From Parvularcula lutaonensis (GTDB lineage: Bacteria > Pseudomonadota > Alphaproteobacteria > Caulobacterales > Parvularculaceae), in contig NZ_BMXU01000001.1 of assembly GCF_014651915.1 (NCBI RefSeq), forward strand, positions 682,001-746,000: a stretch of DNA of 64,000 bases, written 5' to 3'. The position numbers and the translations under genes were made by a program. The notes beneath the pieces were generated by a model. It saw nothing but the letters and a program-made list of their open reading frames with translations. It was not told the origin of the DNA and searched no databases. Below, one piece after another: positions 9,431 through 17,413 of the stretch; the first letter of the stretch is position 1, and the number at the start of each line of letters is the position of its first letter.

Positions 9431-10573
9431 CTAGCGTCCCCTACCAAGCCTCGCCGGGACATCCATCAGTAGCCTGCGGGCAAGATAATCCGGCTGCGCA
9501 TCGATCAGGCCGTCGGCAATGAAGGGAGCTTCGGAGAAATAGGCGAGGGCCATGCCCGACTGGTAGCAGGCGGAGATCGCGGCACCGATCCGGCGCGAGG
9601 CGTCGAACTTCGTGATGATGCAGCGGCGCACGCCGAGATCGGCGAAGGCCGAGACCCAGTCCGTATGCTCACCGACATCGCCGGAAGCCGGGATGACGAG
9701 AATCATCTCTGCGCCGAGCGCTTCGCGGAAGGCGCGCACGGCGGAAACGTCGGCGCTGGCGAACGGGCTGACGCCGGGCGTGTCGAGGATGATGCCTTCG
9801 CCCGGACGCTCCTGGCGCATGATCTGGGCGACCTGGCGCGGCTCCTCGACGGCCCAGAAGCGGGTATCGAGCGCGTCGGCATAGGTCTGCATCTGCTCGA
9901 TGGCACCGGCACGGCCGACATCGGCGGAGATGAAAGCGAGACGGCCACCTTGGGCCGCGGCGCTGGCGGCGATCTTGGCAGCGGAAGAGGTCTTCCCGGC
10001 GCCGGTCTGCCCGATCAGCATGATCGGAACATCGCGCAGGATGTTCAGCGGCGCGAAGCGCAGGGTGCGCGAAAGGGCATGAGCAAGCTGTTCCACCTCG
10101 TCGCCGCGCCCGCCATGGTCATGGGCCTCGTCGACCAGCGCCCGGATCAGGTGCGGGGTCAGGCCATGACGGCCGAGCTTCTGCTCCCACGAACGCAGGA
10201 GCGGGTCCGCGTCGCTGCCGTGGTCACGGGCAAGGTTGCGGGAAAAATCACCGCGCAGGGCACTGACCGGGCTTTCCTCGCGGCGCGGGCGTTCGGGCAC
10301 GATTTCAGGCTCGCTCACACGGGGCTCGCCCAGACCGCCAAGCGACGGCGCGGGAGCGGGCTCCTCGCGCTGCGGCTTGCGACCGAACAGGCCACCGCCT
10401 CCCGTGCCGCCTTCACCCTTGTAAAGCGGCTGTCCTTTCTGGATGGCGCGAAGTTCGACCCCGCCAGAGGGACTGCGCCTCACGGCCAGCACCACGCCGT
10501 CGGGGCCGAGAGCGCGGCGCATGGCGCGCTTGGCTTCGTCGACGGTGGCACCCTTGAAGGTCTGATAGCTCAT
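9431..10573 (-). CDS. flhF: FlhF-type SRP-family GTPase
   Basis: A 380-residue protein. The short N-terminal domain (MSYQTFKGATVDEAKRAMR) and Pro/Glu-rich linker resemble FlhF. The NG GTPase domain follows, with P-loop GQTGAGKTSS, ADVGRAGAIEQ, ILDTPG (DTAG in most relatives) and TKFDASRRIG for guanine binding. FlhF places and assembles flagella at the pole. No flagellar structural genes are in the window, but the next gene is sciP, a regulator of flagellar and CtrA genes, which supports the call. ATG 10573 gives the canonical N-terminus; a longer upstream extension looks spurious. A flagellum-independent SRP-like GTPase remains possible. Confidence 0.75.
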   Translation of the reverse strand: MSYQTFKGATVDEAKRAMRRALGPDGVVLAVRRSPSGGVELRAIQKGQPLYKGEGGTGGGGLFGRKPQREEPAPAPSLGGLGEPRVSEPEIVPERPRREESPVSALRGDFSRNLARDHGSDADPLLRSWEQKLGRHGLTPHLIRALVDEAHDHGGRGDEVEQLAHALSRTLRFAPLNILRDVPIMLIGQTGAGKTSSAAKIAASAAAQGGRLAFISADVGRAGAIEQMQTYADALDTRFWAVEEPRQVAQIMRQERPGEGIILDTPGVSPFASADVSAVRAFREALGAEMILVIPASGDVGEHTDWVSAFADLGVRRCIITKFDASRRIGAAISACYQSGMALAYFSEAPFIADGLIDAQPDYLARRLLMDVPARLGRGR

Positions 10574-10824
10574 CGGCGCAGGCTCGGGTCCCTTATCGGA
10601 ACGCCTGGGGCGTTGGCCCCGGCGTCCGTACTCACTCGACCTCTCTGATTTGAGAAGGTCCTGTGAGCTACCTAACGGTTCATAGCCGAGCCTGAAAGTG
10701 CCGTGCATCATATGTTTCGGTCAGGGAAGCCCTGACTCCCGCCCTAGCTGCATTCAGCTTCAGCGATGCACGTTGCGTGCCGCAGCGGACCCAGCCCCCA
10801 CCGGGACCGCTGCTGACAGCGCTT

Positions 10825-11106
10825 CTAGCGGTATTGCTGGATGCGGGTGGCGCGGAGCCCCTGCATGCCATGCTTGTCGATCGCCTTCTCCCAGGAAGCG
10901 TATTCCTCATCGGTGAGCTTGTAGCGCTCACAGGCGGCTTCGAAGCTGAGAAGGCCCCCGCGCACCGCGGAGACGACCTCGGCCTTGCGCCGGATGACCC
11001 AGCGCTTTGTGTTTGGCGACGGAAGGTCAGCGAGCGTAAGCGGTGTGCCATCAGGACCGATGACATAAGGCTCTCTCTGCTGCCTCTGGTGCATCATTGC
11101 GTTCAT
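10825..11106 (-). CDS. sciP: SciP, CtrA inhibitor (DUF1153)
   Basis: A small protein of 93 residues from ATG 11106 (97 from GTG 11118). The conserved block runs from YVIGPDGTPLTLADLP through NTKRWVIRRKAEVV, a trpR/helix-turn-helix-like region and LRATRIQQYR. In Caulobacter SciP binds CtrA and blocks recruitment of RNA polymerase to CtrA promoters in swarmer cells. A GGGGAAG sequence lies just before ATG 11106, although the spacing is short; ATG 11094 is another option. It is the strongest single indicator of an alphaproteobacterium with a CtrA cell-cycle circuit. Confidence 0.9.
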   Translation of the reverse strand: MNAMMHQRQQREPYVIGPDGTPLTLADLPSPNTKRWVIRRKAEVVSAVRGGLLSFEAACERYKLTDEEYASWEKAIDKHGMQGLRATRIQQYR

Positions 11107-11489
11107 GTGCTTCCCCACGAAAGACCACCCCCACGGCGGACATAACTTCGGTGTGTTTCTGTGGGTGATAGTACATAACGCCTTCTAACATTGACCTAAG
11201 CCACAAGGTGAAAGGCCCGTGAAACGCGCATAAAATCTGGGGTTTGGAGCCGTGGAACTGTTCCGGATGGGTACAGGGCAGGGGCAGATGTCCCAAGCCG
11301 GAGCGAAAATTTACGGAGCCTGACAGAGGGTAAACATGACAGGCGTTAACCTTTTCAGGCACTGACCGACGATACCAGCACGCCATCCCGGCGACATTAT
11401 GGCCGCCAAAAAGGCCCCGCCGCTTGACGGTCCCGCAGCGGCACGTCATGGCGTGGCCTTTCCCGGAATTCTCATCAGGAAGACGATCG
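11107..11489. other. Divergent regulatory spacer between sciP and aspS
   Basis: About 380 bases with no convincing gene. The AT content rises near 11150-11230 (towards sciP) and 11310-11350 (towards aspS), where promoters are expected. On the minus strand near 11180 there is TTAG-N7-TTAG, a poor resemblance to a CtrA box. GTTAACC at 11345 is only a half-site. Confidence 0.4.
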
Positions 11490-13325
11490 ATGCATCCTTA
11501 CAGGTCCCACCACTGCGGCGCGCTCCGGGGATCCGATGTCGGCAAGGAGGTTCGCCTCGCCGGCTGGGTCCACAGGAAGCGCGACCATGGCGGCATCCTC
11601 TTCATTGACCTGCGCGACCATTACGGCCTGACGCAGGTTCTCTGCGAACCTGAGTTCGCGCAATTCGCGGAAGTCGACGCCGTGCGCGCCGAGAGCTGTA
11701 TCCAGATCGACGGCGTCGTCGTCGCGCGGGCCGAGGACCAGGTGAACCCGAACCTTGCCACCGGCGAGATCGAAGTGCGGATCACCGACTTCAAGGTCCT
11801 GTCCGCTGCCGGTGACCTGCCGCTGCCGGTCTTCCAGGAGCCTGACTATCCGGAGGACATCCGGATGCGTCACCGCTATCTCGATCTCCGTCGCGAGACG
11901 ATGCACAAGAACATCGTGCTGCGCTCCAACGTCGTGAAGGCGCTGCGCCGGGGCATGGAAGACGCGGGCTTTACCGAGTACCAGACCCCGATCCTGACGG
12001 CCTCGTCGCCGGAAGGTGCGCGGGACTTCCTCGTTCCGTCGCGGCTTCATCCGGGCAAGTTCTACGCGCTGCCGCAGGCGCCGCAGATCTTCAAGCAGCT
12101 CATCATGGTCTCCGGCTTCGACCGCTACTTCCAGATCGCGCCCTGCTTCCGTGACGAAGATGCCCGTGCCGACCGTTCGGCGGGTGAGTTCTACCAGCTC
12201 GATGTCGAGATGAGCTTCGTCGAGCAGCACGAGGTCTGGGACACGACCGGCCCCGTGGTCGCCAGGACCTTCGAGCTCTTCGCGGGCGACAAGAAAGTCG
12301 ACCCCTATGAAAGCTGGCCGAAAATTCCCTATGCGGAATCGATGCTGAAATACGGCTCGGACAAGCCCGACCTCCGCATCCCGCTCGAGATGCAGGTCGT
12401 CACCGAGCACTTCAAAGGCTCTGGCTTCAAGATCTTCGCCTCCATGGCCGAAGATCCCGAGAAGCAGATCCGGGCCATTCCTGCGCCGGGCGGCGGCAGC
12501 CGTGCGTTCTGCGACCGGATGAACAGCTGGGCGCAGAAGCAGGGCCTGCCGGGCATGGGCTACATCATGTTCGACGATGGCGACGGCAAGGGTCCGCTCG
12601 CCAAGAACATCGGTCCTGAGCGCACCCACGCGATCCGCGAGCAGCTCGGCCTTCAGGCTGGCGACGCTGCCTTCTTCTTGGCTGGCAAGGTCGAGGAATT
12701 CGAGAAGGTGGCCGGTGCTGCGCGGGTCGAAATTGCGAAACAGCTTCATGAGCAGGGCAAGACCATGCCTGACGGCTCGCCGATCTTCGACGAAAACCGT
12801 TTTGCGTTCTGCTGGATCGTCGACTTCCCGATGTATGAGTGGGACGAGGAGCGGAAGAAGGTCGATTTCGGCCACAACCCGTTCTCCATGCCGCAGGGCG
12901 AGCTCGCTGCTCTCGAAAAAGCAACGACCCCGGAGGAAATCCTCCAGATCAAGGCCAACCAGTACGACCTTGTCTGCAATGGCTATGAGATGGCCTCGGG
13001 GGCGATCCGGAACCACAAGCCGGAGATCATGTACGCCGCCTTCGAAAAAGCCGGCTACGGCCCCGAAGTGGTCGAGAAGGAATTTGGCGGTATGCTGAAC
13101 GCCTTCAAATATGGCGCGCCGCCCCACGGCGGCATCGCTTACGGCGTCGATCGCATTGTCATGCTGCTTGCGGACCAGGAAAACATCCGTGAAGTGACGA
13201 TGTTCCCGCTGACCCAGAACGCCGAAGACCTTCTCCTCGGCGCGCCGTCGGAGCCTTCGGAAGAGCAGCTCAGGGACGTCCATATCCGTGTCGTGAAGCC
13301 GATCGTCGAGGCGAAGGATTCCTGA
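11490..13325 (+). CDS. aspS: Aspartyl-tRNA synthetase (bacterial type)
   Basis: Charges tRNA-Asp with aspartate. The 611-residue length and the presence of the GAD insertion domain mark the long bacterial type. The N-terminal OB-fold includes [19 protein letters not shown]. Class II motifs 1 ([10 protein letters not shown]), 2 ([10 protein letters not shown]) and 3 ([13 protein letters not shown]) are all present. In alphaproteobacteria AspRS is often non-discriminating and also makes Asp-tRNA-Asn for GatCAB; I cannot tell which kind this is. ATG 11490 follows a CAGGAAG ribosome site, and an upstream in-frame start at 11424 lacks homology. The gene stands alone, with its own terminator. Confidence 0.97.
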   Translation: MHPYRSHHCGALRGSDVGKEVRLAGWVHRKRDHGGILFIDLRDHYGLTQVLCEPEFAQFAEVDAVRAESCIQIDGVVVARAEDQVNPNLATGEIEVRITDFKVLSAAGDLPLPVFQEPDYPEDIRMRHRYLDLRRETMHKNIVLRSNVVKALRRGMEDAGFTEYQTPILTASSPEGARDFLVPSRLHPGKFYALPQAPQIFKQLIMVSGFDRYFQIAPCFRDEDARADRSAGEFYQLDVEMSFVEQHEVWDTTGPVVARTFELFAGDKKVDPYESWPKIPYAESMLKYGSDKPDLRIPLEMQVVTEHFKGSGFKIFASMAEDPEKQIRAIPAPGGGSRAFCDRMNSWAQKQGLPGMGYIMFDDGDGKGPLAKNIGPERTHAIREQLGLQAGDAAFFLAGKVEEFEKVAGAARVEIAKQLHEQGKTMPDGSPIFDENRFAFCWIVDFPMYEWDEERKKVDFGHNPFSMPQGELAALEKATTPEEILQIKANQYDLVCNGYEMASGAIRNHKPEIMYAAFEKAGYGPEVVEKEFGGMLNAFKYGAPPHGGIAYGVDRIVMLLADQENIREVTMFPLTQNAEDLLLGAPSEPSEEQLRDVHIRVVKPIVEAKDS

Positions 13326-13351
13326 CGAATAGCCTCGCCCGGGCAAGACAA

Positions 13352-13378
13352 GGAGCGCCCCGCGGGGCGCTTTTTTTT
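13352..13378 (+). terminator. Rho-independent terminator after aspS
   Basis: A GC-rich hairpin, AGCGCCCC-GC-GGGGCGCT, is followed directly by eight T residues, 27 bases past the aspS stop. Confidence 0.92.
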
Positions 13379-13442
13379 GTGGACCGCCGCCAACTGCATC
13401 TCGCGTTGGATCACACCGGCCGTTACAGGCTAACCGCGCGGG

Positions 13443-13967
13443 ATGCTGATTCATTCCATGCTTGCCGCAACCGCCATGCTGCAGCCTTCCGACGAAGAGG
13501 CTGTCCTGCAAACCGTCGATCGCTTTTTCGAGGCTTACTACGACCGCAACGTGGCAGGCGTGAAGGCGACGCTGGCGCAAGGTGCGCTCGGCCACGGGCT
13601 CGTGGTCAACGGCGATAGCCGCGGGATCACGGCGCCGCTCGACATGCACCAGTGGGCGGAAAGCCTGAAGACCCTCACCACGCGCAACAACGAACTCTAC
13701 TGGGAACCGAAGGTCGAGATACGCGCAGGTTCGCTAGCGCAGTTCTGGGCGCCTTACGTGATCGAGGTCGATGGTGTGCTCACCCATTGCGGCATCGACG
13801 CCTTCACCTTGGTCAAAGCTCAGGACGAGTGGAAGCTGTCCAGCCTCCAGTTCACCATGGAGCCGAGGGGTTGCGACGAGCTCGGCTATGACATCAGGCG
13901 AGAGGGTATGCGCCCAGCGTCTCTGGTCGAACATCTCGAAGGAAAGATCAGGCTCCCGCGCCAGTAA
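13443..13967 (+). CDS. NTF2/SnoaL-like secreted protein, function unknown
   Basis: Encodes 174 residues. After a short hydrophobic leader (MLIHSMLAATAML) comes a helix, EEAVLQTVDRFFEAYYDRNVAGVKATLA, typical of the NTF2-like cone fold. Beta strands with WAPYVIEVDGVLTHCGIDAFTLVK then follow, ending in DEWKLSSLQFTMEP. The fold is well supported by this pattern; members range from enzymes to immunity or scaffold proteins, so no activity is assigned. The leader may direct export but is weak. It is a single gene after the aspS terminator. Confidence 0.7.
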   Translation: MLIHSMLAATAMLQPSDEEAVLQTVDRFFEAYYDRNVAGVKATLAQGALGHGLVVNGDSRGITAPLDMHQWAESLKTLTTRNNELYWEPKVEIRAGSLAQFWAPYVIEVDGVLTHCGIDAFTLVKAQDEWKLSSLQFTMEPRGCDELGYDIRREGMRPASLVEHLEGKIRLPRQ

Positions 13968-14310
13968 TGCGCGCGCGGAAAGGTGGCTGCCGGAGAGATC
14001 CAAAGGGCAGAGGATCTCCCCGGCGTCGGACGACCCCCGGTCCGGGGGACTAAGAGGAGGGAGCACGTCCAGACCCACCACGCTCACCCCTCCGTCCGTC
14101 GCAGGAAGAAAGACCGCTCACCGGGTCGATCCTTTTGGGGATGGACCTGCAAGGATGGTGAGTTCGATCAAAAAAGACGAAGAAAGAGAGCGCTCAAAAG
14201 AGGTAAGCTGAGTTCGGGCATGAAGCAACAGGAGGTTGCAGTATCTTCAGCCGGTCCGAGCAGAGGGCGTTTCTCCGGTAGCTCGAGTCCCTGTCGACGG
14301 CGCCGCCTTT
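13968..14310. other. Non-coding spacer with two strong hairpins
   Basis: No plausible gene in 343 bases. It holds GAGATCC/GGATCTC (13995-14018, loop about 10) and a near-perfect palindrome CCCCCGG-T-CCGGGGG (14034-14048). No T-run follows either, so they are not clear intrinsic terminators, though they lie between convergent genes. Confidence 0.4.
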
Positions 14311-14802
14311 TCAGACCGACTGCTCGGCAGGTGCTCTCGGTCCGTCAGGGCCCCAGTCGACGTAGAAATTCGTCGTCTCCCAGTTCTCTTTTCGGTGGAG
14401 CGCCGTGAAGTTGATGGCGAGGTCGCCCTTGGTGGAGGTTGCCGCAACCTGGCAGACCGCGACGAAATACTGGCCGTCCGCGGCGGTCACGCCAGACTGG
14501 AAGCTGGGATATTCCACCTTGTCTACTGACGTGATCGGGCCGAAAGTGGTCAGGAGAAGCTGGCTCACCTGTTCGAGAACGCCGGTATTGGCGACAGCCT
14601 CCGGCGAGAGGTGCTTGCGGAACACCTCGGGATCATAGCTCTCGCCAATCTCCAGGGTGGCCAGTTCGACATAGGCCTTGGCATCGTTGATCTTGGCATA
14701 GGCGGTGAAGCCGACGATCGTGCCGACGCCCACCAGCAGCAGGACGAGGGCAAAGAACAGCCCTCCAAAGATCATCAGGATCGTACGCATAGCCCGCCCC
14801 AT
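14311..14802 (-). CDS. Membrane-anchored protein of unknown function
   Basis: About 163 residues. An N-terminal hydrophobic segment (ILMIFGGLFFALVLLLVGVG) acts as an anchor or signal. A mostly hydrophilic, probably periplasmic part follows (FRKHLSPEAVANTG, YFVAVCQVAATSTKGDLAINFTALHR). I do not recognise the family. Several starts are possible: ATG 14802 and ATG 14790 both precede the hydrophobic segment, and neither has a good ribosome site. It lies downstream of a periplasmic thioredoxin on the same strand, 65 bases away, so they may be transcribed together. Confidence 0.6.
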   Translation of the reverse strand: MGRAMRTILMIFGGLFFALVLLLVGVGTIVGFTAYAKINDAKAYVELATLEIGESYDPEVFRKHLSPEAVANTGVLEQVSQLLLTTFGPITSVDKVEYPSFQSGVTAADGQYFVAVCQVAATSTKGDLAINFTALHRKENWETTNFYVDWGPDGPRAPAEQSV

Positions 14803-14867
14803 CAAAGCCCGATGGGATGAAAGCAGGCAAACCTATTGGAGAGCAAGCATGTTCTCGCCTGCAGGCA

Positions 14868-15419
14868 TCAGGACGCGGGTTCCGCTGGCGCCTCGGCCTC
14901 CAGATCGCGCACGAGCGGCTTCAGCCGTCTCTGCCACTCGCGGTCAGTGATCGGGCCGACATGGCGGTAGCGGACCTTCCCCGCTTTATCGAGGATGAAG
15001 GTCTCCGGCGCACCGGTCACGCCGAACTCCGCCACCGCACGGCCTGTCTGGTCGAGGCCCACGGCAGTGAAGGGACTGCCATGCTGGTCGAGCCATTTGG
15101 CGGCGGCTTCCGGCGTATCGTTCCATGCGAGGCCGTAGATCTGCACGCCTTCCTCGGCCATCCGCAGCAAGACCGGGTGCTCATAGAGGCAGTAGACGCA
15201 CCAGCTCCCCCAGACATTCACCAGCGTCACTTCGCCCTCGAACTCGGAAGGATCGAAGGGGCCAGGGTAGCGCGGGATTTTATCCAGTTCGACGGCCGGG
15301 GCGTCGAGGCCAATCAGGACCGACGGCATGGCCTGGCCGTTGATGGACAGGCCCCGAAAGGCGAACACTGCAACCATGCCGAACGCGATCAGGGGGAAGA
15401 TCAGGAGCTGCTTATTCAT
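14868..15419 (-). CDS. ccmG: CcmG/DsbE-like thiol-disulfide oxidoreductase
   Basis: A 183-residue membrane-tethered thioredoxin. The N-terminal anchor (LLIFPLIAFGMVAVFAF) precedes a periplasmic thioredoxin fold with FEGEVTLVNVWGSWCVYC, EHPVLLRMAEEGVQIYG, GVTGAPETFILDKAGKVRYRHVGPIT and the cis-Pro at GAPET. These are the hallmarks of CcmG/DsbE, which keeps apocytochrome c or its partners reduced during cytochrome c maturation. The active site reads WCVYC where WCVPC or WCPTC is usual. No other ccm genes are nearby. A GTG at 15452 would add 11 residues; ATG 15419 fits the anchor better. Confidence 0.85.
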   Translation of the reverse strand: MNKQLLIFPLIAFGMVAVFAFRGLSINGQAMPSVLIGLDAPAVELDKIPRYPGPFDPSEFEGEVTLVNVWGSWCVYCLYEHPVLLRMAEEGVQIYGLAWNDTPEAAAKWLDQHGSPFTAVGLDQTGRAVAEFGVTGAPETFILDKAGKVRYRHVGPITDREWQRRLKPLVRDLEAEAPAEPAS

Positions 15420-15524
15420 CAGGTCGATATGGAGGAGGGGGCTTGTAAACACCAGCGCCCGTTCTTTTATCGAATAACATGATGCTTACAGTATCGTTAG
15501 CCAACAATCGGAGGAGGGCAAAAC

Positions 15525-15917
15525 GTGGAAGAGATTGAAGACCGTCGCGGCGGGGGTGGTGTCTGGAAGTTCCTGCTGTTCCTGATGGTGGTAGCCGTCG
15601 CGCTGGGGACCTACGCGGTTTATCACTTCGGCGCGGATGCGGACATTTATATCAACGGCCGCACGGTCGATGAGCTGCAGCCTTGGGAAGTCGTGGGCGG
15701 CGTGATCATCGGCATCTTCGGCCTCATCATCGGTTTGATCGGCGGAGCGATCGGTCTGCTTATCGGCCTCGGCGCGGCCATTCTGGCGATCGCGCTGGCC
15801 ATGCTCGGGATCATGACGGGCCTCTTCATCACTGCGGGTGTCATCCTCGGCCCGTTCCTCCTGATTGCGGCGATCATCCTGCTGCTGCGGCGGCGGTCCC
15901 ACCCCGAGATGATCTGA
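15525..15917 (+). CDS. Membrane protein with Gly-rich helices, YbjQ operon
   Basis: A 130-residue protein from GTG 15525, with a GGAGG ribosome site 10 bases before it. A first transmembrane helix (KFLLFLMVVAVALGTYAVY) leads to a short loop carrying DADIYINGRTVDELQPWE. A Gly/Ile-rich region of about 65 residues then forms two or three further helices, ending in a basic tail (LLRRRSHPEM). Family unknown. It starts an apparent three-gene operon with another small membrane protein and a YbjQ-fold protein, spaced 12 and 3 bases apart. Confidence 0.75.
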   Translation: MEEIEDRRGGGGVWKFLLFLMVVAVALGTYAVYHFGADADIYINGRTVDELQPWEVVGGVIIGIFGLIIGLIGGAIGLLIGLGAAILAIALAMLGIMTGLFITAGVILGPFLLIAAIILLLRRRSHPEMI

Positions 15918-15929
15918 GGGGTAAGCGCG

Positions 15930-16139
15930 ATGAGTCTTGGGAACATCATGCTCACGGCGGTGATCGTCGCGGCCGTCGTTTATATCGGCATCATCGTGAC
16001 CGGGATGATCGCGCTCTGGCCTTACGGGGTCGTCGGGCTGGCGGTGCTCGGCTTCTTCGGGCTGATCTTTGGGGCCGTGGTTTTCCAGCGTGTCACCAAC
16101 AAGGAAGACCGCCACTACATCGAGAACGTGAAGGAGTAG
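15930..16139 (+). CDS. Small two-helix membrane protein, YbjQ operon
   Basis: Encodes 69 residues with two predicted transmembrane helices (about residues 6-27 and 31-50) and a charged cytoplasmic tail, NKEDRHYIENVKE. No family recognised. It sits between a larger membrane protein and the YbjQ-like gene, whose ATG comes three bases after this stop. The tight spacing suggests the three products act together at the membrane. Confidence 0.7.
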   Translation: MSLGNIMLTAVIVAAVVYIGIIVTGMIALWPYGVVGLAVLGFFGLIFGAVVFQRVTNKEDRHYIENVKE

Positions 16140-16142
16140 GCG

Positions 16143-16517
16143 ATGCTGCTGACGACCACGGACTACGCCGTCGGGCACGAGGTCATTGAAGTGCTGGGCC
16201 TCGTGCGCGGGAATGTCATCCGTGCACGGCATGTGGGGAACGACATCATCGCGGGCCTCAGGAACATCGTCGGTGGCGAGGTCAACGAATACACCAAGCT
16301 CATGGCGGAGGCACGGGAGCAGGCCGTCGACCGGATGATCAAGCACGCCGAAAGCATGGGCGCGGACGGCATCATCGGCGTCAATTTCACGACCGCTGCC
16401 GTCACGCAAGGGGCGGCGGAGATCCTTGCCTTTGGCACCGCAGTGAAGCTCGGGCCGAAACGGGTTTCGCAGCCTGTCTCCATGATGTCCGAAGACGGAG
16501 TGATGCGTCGGCGGTAA
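16143..16517 (+). CDS. YbjQ/UPF0145 family protein
   Basis: Encodes 124 residues covering the whole YbjQ_1 domain: LLTTTDYAVGHEVIEVLGLVRG at the start, then IVGGEVNEYTKLMAEAREQAVDRMIKHAESMGADGIIGVNF, and TQGAAEILAFGTAVKL at the end. The family forms compact pentamers; a heavy-metal-binding role has been suggested but the function is not established. It is the last gene of a three-gene set with two small membrane proteins. No signal peptide, so the protein is likely cytoplasmic and may sit on the membrane partners. Confidence 0.88.
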   Translation: MLLTTTDYAVGHEVIEVLGLVRGNVIRARHVGNDIIAGLRNIVGGEVNEYTKLMAEAREQAVDRMIKHAESMGADGIIGVNFTTAAVTQGAAEILAFGTAVKLGPKRVSQPVSMMSEDGVMRRR

Positions 16518-16544
16518 GCAGGCCGGCGCACCACCGGCTCCCCC

Positions 16545-16678
16545 CTGGAGAGGCCGGCATCATCGATGTCGGGCGAAGGTTAGGGCAGGTGTCGGTGAAG
16601 CACCCCTTCGGCCCGAAACCGCTCATGCGGCCCCGACCTCTCCAGGAGAGAGAAGGTGGCCCCGCGCCGGGGCGCGGG
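16545..16678. repeat. Inverted-repeat element between convergent genes
   Basis: CTGGAGAGG at 16545-16553 is the exact inverse of CCTCTCCAG at 16637-16645, enclosing about 83 bases. A second perfect palindrome, CCCGCGCC-GG-GGCGCGGG, lies at 16661-16678. Intergenic elements with CCTCTCC-type ends are common in some alphaproteobacteria, so this may be a dispersed palindromic unit. No other copy is in the window. The 16661 hairpin could stop transcription from either side, but it lacks a T-run. Confidence 0.4.
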
Positions 16679-16703
16679 ACCATTGGCAGTCAGGCAACTC
16701 CGC

Positions 16704-16973
16704 CTACTGACGGCAGAACGCCTCGGTGACCTGCGCCTGAGCGACCTGGGGATCGCAGGACGCCTCGGTCTCACCTGCCTGCCCGTTCGTGCAATCGTAG
16801 GAATAGGTGCAGGTCTCGTCGCTCTCCTCACCCTCGAGCTTTTCGACCGTACACGTGCATTGTGAAGTGGTGCCGGAATCGCCCAGCAGCTGGTCGATCA
16901 GGGCCAGTTGCTGGTCAGCAGGCATGGGAGCCACGCTGAGATATGACGACACGAGCAGCGATATGAGGTTCAT
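16704..16973 (-). CDS. Small Cys-rich exported protein
   Basis: Encodes 89 residues. ATG 16973 has a very strong ribosome site (AGGAGGAG) six bases upstream, which argues for a real, well-expressed gene. A short leader (MNLISLLVSSYLSVA) is followed by a Gln/Asp-rich segment and an acidic, Cys-rich part with six cysteines: CTC, C(T)YSYDC, SCD and FC near the end. Six Cys suggest three disulfides in an exported protein. No family recognised. Confidence 0.65.
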   Translation of the reverse strand: MNLISLLVSSYLSVAPMPADQQLALIDQLLGDSGTTSQCTCTVEKLEGEESDETCTYSYDCTNGQAGETEASCDPQVAQAQVTEAFCRQ

Positions 16974-17413
16974 GACGAACTCCTCCTCTTCGGTTGAACG
17001 AAGACGCCCGGTTGCTGCGAGGCAGGATAGCCTCGGAAGGATGGGTACACGGAGAGTGGATACGCGGCCCGTTGCATTGCGGTAAGCAATTGAAAGGTCG
17101 ATGCTTTGTATACTGTCCGTAAGGTGAGGAAGGAGTGTCTCACCTACCAGCGCGGGAAACTCCGGAACCGGTCGTTGAACATGAACTGTTCACTCACGCA
17201 GCGCGGGACGGATGTTGCGGCAGGGTCACGGGGAGGTGAACGGCGTGCTGGTATCCCGGCACCGGCACAGCCTGAGCGCGGGACCCACAAAACACGCTAT
17301 CGGTTCCGGGTTCGCTCTGGCGAGCGGCCCGTCATCTCAGAGTGTCGCACAGCTCGCCCCCTGGCGCCGTGGCGCATTCCCGATCTCAAATCAGGAAGTG
17401 CAGGTGGGTGACC
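16974..17413. other. 440-base spacer without a gene
   Basis: It lies upstream of the Cys-rich gene and downstream of the phosphohexomutase gene, both on the minus strand. Hairpin GGTGAG/CTCACC is at 17123-17144. An inverted repeat AATCAGGA/TCCTGATT (about 17391-17429) spans the mutase stop codon and could help end its transcript. Several short open frames have no coding character. The promoter of the Cys-rich gene should lie near 16990-17060. Confidence 0.4.

Noticed and set aside
11335-11356. GTTAACC before aspS as a CtrA site
   Set aside because: Only one half-site; neither side has a TTAA-like half at the seven-base spacing.
11475-13649. A 724-codon open frame antisense to aspS
   Set aside because: aspS has full class II motifs on the other strand; the antisense translation shows no domain.
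14850-14950. Plus-strand AGIRTRVP-like reading, another possible tRNA antisense echo
   Set aside because: The bases do not spell a T-arm; the stretch is the coding end of the CcmG-like gene.
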